Shown here: in pieces, positions 6,399 through 10,562 of the stretch
How positions within the stretch are numbered: position 1 is the first letter of the stretch
How the letters are laid out: each line of letters opens with the position of its first letter
NCBI GenBank assembly: GCA_022563075.1
Contig: JADFOC010000044.1
Location: 1-10,562, forward strand
Length of the DNA stretch: 10,562 bases
Reading direction: 5' to 3'
From: Pseudomonadota bacterium
GTDB lineage: Bacteria > Pseudomonadota > Gammaproteobacteria > Pseudomonadales > Pseudohongiellaceae
Made by a program: the position numbers and the translations under genes
Notes under the pieces: model-generated
What the model saw: only the letters and a program-made list of their open reading frames with translations
Told to the model about the DNA's origin: nothing
The model's database searches: none

Positions 6399-6471
6399 CA
6401 TGCGCTTATACGAGTAATTGGAAGGGAATCGTCGGCTTGACTCGAGATTCCAATGCTCCCATAAGAAAAAG

Positions 6472-6502
6472 ATCCCGTTATCGTGCTGTACGATAACGGG
6501 AT
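6472..6502. terminator. Two-way rho-independent terminator between the small RNA and lhr
   Basis: A perfect 13-bp stem ATCCCGTTATCGT with its complement, loop GCTGT. On the + strand it is followed by TTTTCATTT; on the minus strand by C then TTTTT. It lies 36 nt after the lhr stop, so it can end both the lhr transcript and the + strand RNA. Confidence 0.9.
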
Positions 6503-6538
6503 TTTTCATTTAGAGGATCTTGGGCCGCTGGATGATGC

Positions 6539-9500
6539 TTATCGGGTACCCAGGTAACTTCGCAACCGCGTCGGGAAAACTCGCTGCTGCAGCAACTGTT
6601 GCAAATTCCACTGTTGTTCCGGTTCGATATCTCTAAGGAAACGCACATTACCTGCATCGAGCACCGCTACCGGAATGCCGCCTTCATACAACACTCGGTT
6701 ATTGATCAATCGGGCGAGTTTGCGGTTGGGCAAAATAAGATTGATCAGATTTAGCGGGTCCGTGGCAGCGATGCAGTAGTACACCGCTTCAATTTGCTTT
6801 TCATGGTCTTTCTTGAATTTTCGAATCGCATCTACAGTTTCTGTGAAGGCAAATTGTTCACCATCGACGCCCGACACGAATCTGCCACCTCGAATAGCAC
6901 CGCGCAGTTCCATTTTTCGAAGTGCCTTCAACAAGACACGCCATGGTGGGGTAAAAGATTCTCGTTCCAACAAGCTTCTAAATATCACTCCCCATCGTTG
7001 CAGGTAGATACTAATTAAGCGTTCTAATTGCTGGTCGTCCAACACCTCCCATTGGCGAGAGGCTTTTACTATTGGCGATGAGGATTTAAAAGTATCCAGC
7101 AGACTCCATCTGCCGGCATCTTCGACGCCGAACATGGCCTTGCGACCTCGACGTCGATGGCTGCCTGGTTTCTTGCGATTTGGCGTTAACAGTGCTCGCA
7201 ATCCTGTGTAACTATCACTGCTGAGTCGTCCAGAACTTACCAGCTCTGCCAAGCCCTCCTCAAGCTGTGTTTTCAGCAGTCCTGTTCGACTCTGGATTTG
7301 ATCGAAAAAACTTGCACCATGTTGCTCAAGATCGGACTCTATCTTAGTCGCCACCGAACTGTATTCCAGGCAATGCTCTGTCCCCAACTGGGACGTAGCC
7401 AGAGCCTGCCAAATATCCAGGTTCTGCCGCGATAGCAGCGTTATCGGTGTGGTTTTTACCGGACCAGCGGATTTTTTCCTGTTCGTGGCGCGCGCCGCAG
7501 TGACCGGGAAGGTGTAGCGACCCCAAGCCACCTTGCCGCTGATACACATCACATCCAGCCAGATTGGATCGTAATCTTTAATCCGAACAGGATAGAGATC
7601 GGCTTCCCAACTCGCCGCCGGCGCCGCCAATCCATCCAGTACACTGAGAATATTCTGTAAGCGTGTCTGCCCATCCATGGAGGGAACTGGTGGCGTCGAC
7701 TGCTGGGTAGCGGGAAGCAGTTGATGGCGCTCAAACAGAAACTCTGTGAACGTCTGCAACGATACCGGTTTTATGCTCTTGCGGTGTGCATCGATGGTAT
7801 AACGGTGAATTCGTTGTAACAGCCGTCTTTCACACCACTCTAACTGGTGCTCGGTTGCTGACTCTGCTTGAGGCAGATGTGGAGAAAACTGGCCTTGAAA
7901 AACAAAGCCTTCTACTTCCAATGCTATTAATGCCTGGTTGATTTGTGATTCTTTAACATCTAATTCAGCTGCTAACTGCTGTGCCAAGATCGGACCCAAG
8001 CCCTCTAATCTTCCTCGTACAATTTCTCGGCATGCGTCTTCTATTTGCCATTGTTGTTGTTGCAAAAACGCTGGCAGTGGCATGTCCAACTTTATTTGTT
8101 CAAACACGGCCTTAAAGCAGGGCAATTTCTCGGTGGCTATCCATAGCTTGTTTGCCAAATCAGTTAATTGAAGTATTCGTCCACTATCTATCAGGGGCTG
8201 CCGCCAACGAGCATAGTCATTTGACGTAAATTCATCATCTGTCATGTAGACAAGACTCAGCAACGCATCGTGTAACTCTTCTGCATTGTTAATAATAGGC
8301 CAGGCCTCTTCTTTAACTCGCGTAATTGCATCAGTGTCCAGCAGACTAAAGTCCTTGGCTTCACCCGGGTCTGCCCAGCTTCGATTACGAATAGCATTGG
8401 TGCGACGCTCTTCGAATGGAGCATCATCCAGAAAAGCGTAAGGTCTGGCATTTATAATTTCCTGTGCGAAAGGAGAAGGCTCGCGCAAATCTTTGGCTAT
8501 CAATGTTAGATTCTCATGCTCGATGTCGGCAATGAGCTGAGTGAGTTGATCGATGTCCATTGCCTCCGTCAAACAATCGTGGATAGTCTGGTTTACTAAT
8601 GGATGATCTGGAACTTCTCGATTTCCCTGCAGATTCTCGAAGCAGGCAATCTGATCCGGGAATACATGTGCTATCAGATCTTCTGCATCCATACGCTGAA
8701 ATTGGGGTGGCACCCGTTTCCCATTACGGTTACGTTGAATCGCTAGAGAGCGAGTCGCATTCCAGCGCCAGCGTACTTCAAACATGGGTGCGTCCAGCAA
8801 TGCCTGCACCAGAACATCTTTTATCGTAGCACTTTGCAAGTACCTGAATACCTCATCCAGGGCAAAGCTATGTATTGAGCCTAAGGAAATTACAATACTG
8901 TCTTCATTGGCTGCCGCTTGTAATTCGAAATTGAATGATTGGCAAAACCGTTTCCGTAATGCCAGTCCCCAGCCTCGGTTTATGCGACTTCCAAAAGGAG
9001 AATGAATCACTACATGCATGTCTCCAACTTCATCGAAGAATCGTTCCATAACAATTGTTTCACGCGTTGGCATTACCCCCAGTGCATTCATGCCTGATTC
9101 CAAATACTCTACCAGTTGCGTGGCTCCGGCGCGCGGCAGGTTGACATTGTCCATGACCCATTGCACCGCGCCGTTGGCCGAATCGTTAATCAGCAAATCG
9201 GCAATCGTTTGCCGTAGCCTGGAAACCGAGATAGAGAGCTCACGTGTGCGACCCGGCCCCTCACCAAACCAAAACGGTATAGTAGGGTGCAAGTCTGCAG
9301 CATCCCGAACTCGAACTTTCAAACCGTCCAACCTGAGCATTTGCCAACTATGGGTACCCAGCGTGAAGACATCACCGGGAAGTGCCTCTAACGCAAAATC
9401 TTCATTGATGCTGCCAACCACAATATCTTCTGGGTCCAACACCACTTGATATTCGAACATGTCTGGTATGGCGCCACCGTTGGTGAGAGCGATCAGGTTG

Positions 9501-10562
9501 GCACCGCGTCTGGCACGAAGTCGATTATTAATCGCGTCCAGATGCAGATGAGTGCCACGGCGTCCCCATCTGGTGGTATATCCTTCGGCGAGCATATTGA
9601 CGATTGCATCAAAATCGTGCCGCGTTAGATTCCGGTAGGGGAATGCATTGGCGAACAATTCGAACAACTCTGACACAACCCAACCATCATTCATTTCTTC
9701 ATTGCCAAACGGCAGGCTAGAGACTTCCGCGACTATTTGTTGTGCCAGAATATCTAATGGTTTTTCCGGCATGACAATCTTATCGAGTTCGCCCTGGGCA
9801 ATGCTGTGCAACAATGCCGTCCCTTCCACCAGGTCGTCCCGGGTTAAGGGGAACAGGATTCCTTTTGGGGTGCCATCTATCGAGTGGCCACTACGACCGA
9901 CCCGTTGCAGAAACTTAGTAATACTCTTGGGTGAGGAAAACTGTACAACCAGGTCGATGGATCCAATATCGATTCCCAATTCCATAGAGGCAGTGGCCAC
10001 CAGTACTTTTAATTCACCGCCTTTCAATTTTTGTTCGGCGTTGTGGCGAAGATCCTTACTCATGCTGCCATGGTGGGAGCAGACCAAGCTTTCTCCCAAG
10101 CGCTCAGACAGCGCCAATGCCAGTCGTTCCGAAAGCCGTCGGGTGTTAACGAAAACCAGTGTGGTCTCGTGGGTAATTATCAGTTCCACCAGGCGCTGGT
10201 ATAGCTCTTCCCATACTTCATTGCTCATCAGCGCCGATAAGGGGGAGCGGGGAACTTCCAGAGCGATATCGAGTTGGCGGCGATATCCAGTGTCGATGAT
10301 TTCGCAATCGATCTTGTCCTCACAATAATTGCTATTGCCCACCAGGTATTTGGCGACCATTTCGATGGGACGCTGGGTAGCGGACAAGCCGATGCGCTGC
10401 AGCTCTCGTCCCGCAATACGTTGAACGCGCTCCACCACGGCGAGCAGATGCCAGCCACGATCATCTCCCGCGAACGCGTGAATCTCGTCGACGACCACGG
10501 TCCGAAGATTCCGAAATAGCTGCTCGTGGTCCGTCTTTCTCGAGATCAGCATCGCCTCGATG
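6539..10562 (-). CDS. lhr: Lhr-type large ATP-dependent helicase, N-terminus outside the window
   Basis: The frame runs off the right edge (codons I-E-A precede the Met at 10552), so about 1340 residues are seen. Counting from that Met: motif II VVVDEIHAF (19-27), motif III LSATQ (56-60), FVNTRR (134-139), SHHGS (159-163), ATASMELGIDIG (186-197) and motif VI QRVGRSGH (216-223). Walker A is beyond the edge; about 150 residues seem missing, giving a protein near 1500, the size of long Lhr proteins (E. coli about 1540). Winged-helix and beta-barrel parts should follow, then a long C-terminal region ending with the Lhr-typical AATDPLNLINLILPNRK and NRVLYEGGIPVAVLDAGNV. Lhr is a 3'-5' DNA/RNA-DNA translocase linked to repair; a uracil-DNA glycosylase activity has been reported for the E. 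coli C-terminal domain. Cytosolic. The frame is unbroken and a terminator lies 36 nt after the stop. Confidence 0.93.
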   Translation of the reverse strand, partial: IEAMLISRKTDHEQLFRNLRTVVVDEIHAFAGDDRGWHLLAVVERVQRIAGRELQRIGLSATQRPIEMVAKYLVGNSNYCEDKIDCEIIDTGYRRQLDIALEVPRSPLSALMSNEVWEELYQRLVELIITHETTLVFVNTRRLSERLALALSERLGESLVCSHHGSMSKDLRHNAEQKLKGGELKVLVATASMELGIDIGSIDLVVQFSSPKSITKFLQRVGRSGHSIDGTPKGILFPLTRDDLVEGTALLHSIAQGELDKIVMPEKPLDILAQQIVAEVSSLPFGNEEMNDGWVVSELFELFANAFPYRNLTRHDFDAIVNMLAEGYTTRWGRRGTHLHLDAINNRLRARRGANLIALTNGGAIPDMFEYQVVLDPEDIVVGSINEDFALEALPGDVFTLGTHSWQMLRLDGLKVRVRDAADLHPTIPFWFGEGPGRTRELSISVSRLRQTIADLLINDSANGAVQWVMDNVNLPRAGATQLVEYLESGMNALGVMPTRETIVMERFFDEVGDMHVVIHSPFGSRINRGWGLALRKRFCQSFNFELQAAANEDSIVISLGSIHSFALDEVFRYLQSATIKDVLVQALLDAPMFEVRWRWNATRSLAIQRNRNGKRVPPQFQRMDAEDLIAHVFPDQIACFENLQGNREVPDHPLVNQTIHDCLTEAMDIDQLTQLIADIEHENLTLIAKDLREPSPFAQEIINARPYAFLDDAPFEERRTNAIRNRSWADPGEAKDFSLLDTDAITRVKEEAWPIINNAEELHDALLSLVYMTDDEFTSNDYARWRQPLIDSGRILQLTDLANKLWIATEKLPCFKAVFEQIKLDMPLPAFLQQQQWQIEDACREIVRGRLEGLGPILAQQLAAELDVKESQINQALIALEVEGFVFQGQFSPHLPQAESATEHQLEWCERRLLQRIHRYTIDAHRKSIKPVSLQTFTEFLFERHQLLPATQQSTPPVPSMDGQTRLQNILSVLDGLAAPAASWEADLYPVRIKDYDPIWLDVMCISGKVAWGRYTFPVTAARATNRKKSAGPVKTTPITLLSRQNLDIWQALATSQLGTEHCLEYSSVATKIESDLEQHGASFFDQIQSRTGLLKTQLEEGLAELVSSGRLSSDSYTGLRALLTPNRKKPGSHRRRGRKAMFGVEDAGRWSLLDTFKSSSPIVKASRQWEVLDDQQLERLISIYLQRWGVIFRSLLERESFTPPWRVLLKALRKMELRGAIRGGRFVSGVDGEQFAFTETVDAIRKFKKDHEKQIEAVYYCIAATDPLNLINLILPNRKLARLINNRVLYEGGIPVAVLDAGNVRFLRDIEPEQQWNLQQLLQQRVFPTRLRSYLGTR

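Larger units (their letters stand above)
6276..6508 (+). ncRNA. Candidate structured small RNA, about 230 nt
   Basis: The unit is bounded by the promoter at 6241-6269 and the terminator at 6472-6502. Its folding potential is high. A 5' hairpin pairs TGTTAG (6284-6289) with CTAACA (6295-6300). A three-way junction follows: closing helix GGGAGC (6374-6379) with GCTCCC (6455-6460); an 11-bp arm pairing 6381-6391 with 6412-6422, including one G-U and a 20-nt loop; and an arm pairing 6425-6430 with 6446-6451, extended after one bulged G by 6432-6435 with 6442-6445. Only 1, 2 and 3 nt are left unpaired at the junction. Both G-U pairs would be A-C mismatches on the other strand. It does not look like tmRNA, 6S, 4.5S or a riboswitch I know. 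Ends are predicted, not measured. Confidence 0.5.
5985..6538. other. 554-bp gap between the PilZ gene and lhr
   Basis: Left part (to ~6077): upstream region of the PilZ gene, with no promoter clear enough to mark. Middle: the open minus-strand frame at 6078-6260. Right: promoter, structured RNA and terminator on the + strand. Bases 6503-6538 are the short trailer of lhr. No tRNA, repeat array or insertion sequence is seen. Confidence 0.7.

Noticed and set aside
9648..10328. 226-codon open frame on the + strand inside lhr
   Set aside because: It lies wholly opposite the strong helicase frame; its Ser/Arg-rich translation shows no family features. The same applies to 9018-9449 and the other short frames under lhr.

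Overview
The window looks like ordinary chromosomal DNA of a gammaproteobacterium. This is inferred from a SlyD-type prolyl isomerase with a short His-rich tail, a DUF6164-like membrane protein, a PilZ protein, a small protein resembling the core of Pseudomonas SutA, and a full-length-type Lhr helicase. There is no integrase, transposase, CRISPR array, tRNA or rRNA, and nothing that marks a mobile island.

Layout. Bases 1-1515 (+) hold the 3' part of a class III nucleotidyl cyclase-like protein whose start lies before the window. It converges with slyD (1512-2069, -), and the two stop codons share one TTAA. Next comes a broken gene (2212-3163, +) of an unrecognised helical family, with an in-frame TGA and an extra C. 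A 322-bp gap with two inverted repeats precedes a small XRE-family regulator (3486-3794, +). A 58-residue SutA-like protein (3952-4128, +) has its own likely promoter. A strong two-way terminator (4151-4192) separates it from a secreted TraB/GumN-family protein (4242-5138, -). Divergent from that is a DUF6164-like gene (5243-5602, +), which converges with a PilZ gene (5613-5984, -). Bases 6539-10562 (-) are most of an Lhr-type helicase whose N-terminus runs off the right edge.

The gap between the PilZ gene and lhr (5985-6538) is the most interesting part. On the + strand it has a good sigma70-type promoter (TTTACA-N17-TATAAA, 6241-6269) and, about 230 nt downstream, a 13-bp terminator hairpin (6472-6502). 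Between them are a 5' hairpin and a compact three-way junction (6374-6460), built from a perfect 6-bp closing helix, an 11-bp arm and a 10-bp arm. Two G-U pairs favour the + strand. No convincing protein is encoded there. I read it as an unnamed structured small RNA, predicted only from the sequence.

The genes do not form one pathway. Most have their own orientation and control. The loose themes are nucleotide second messengers (cyclase, PilZ), protein folding (SlyD), transcription control (XRE, SutA-like) and DNA repair (Lhr).
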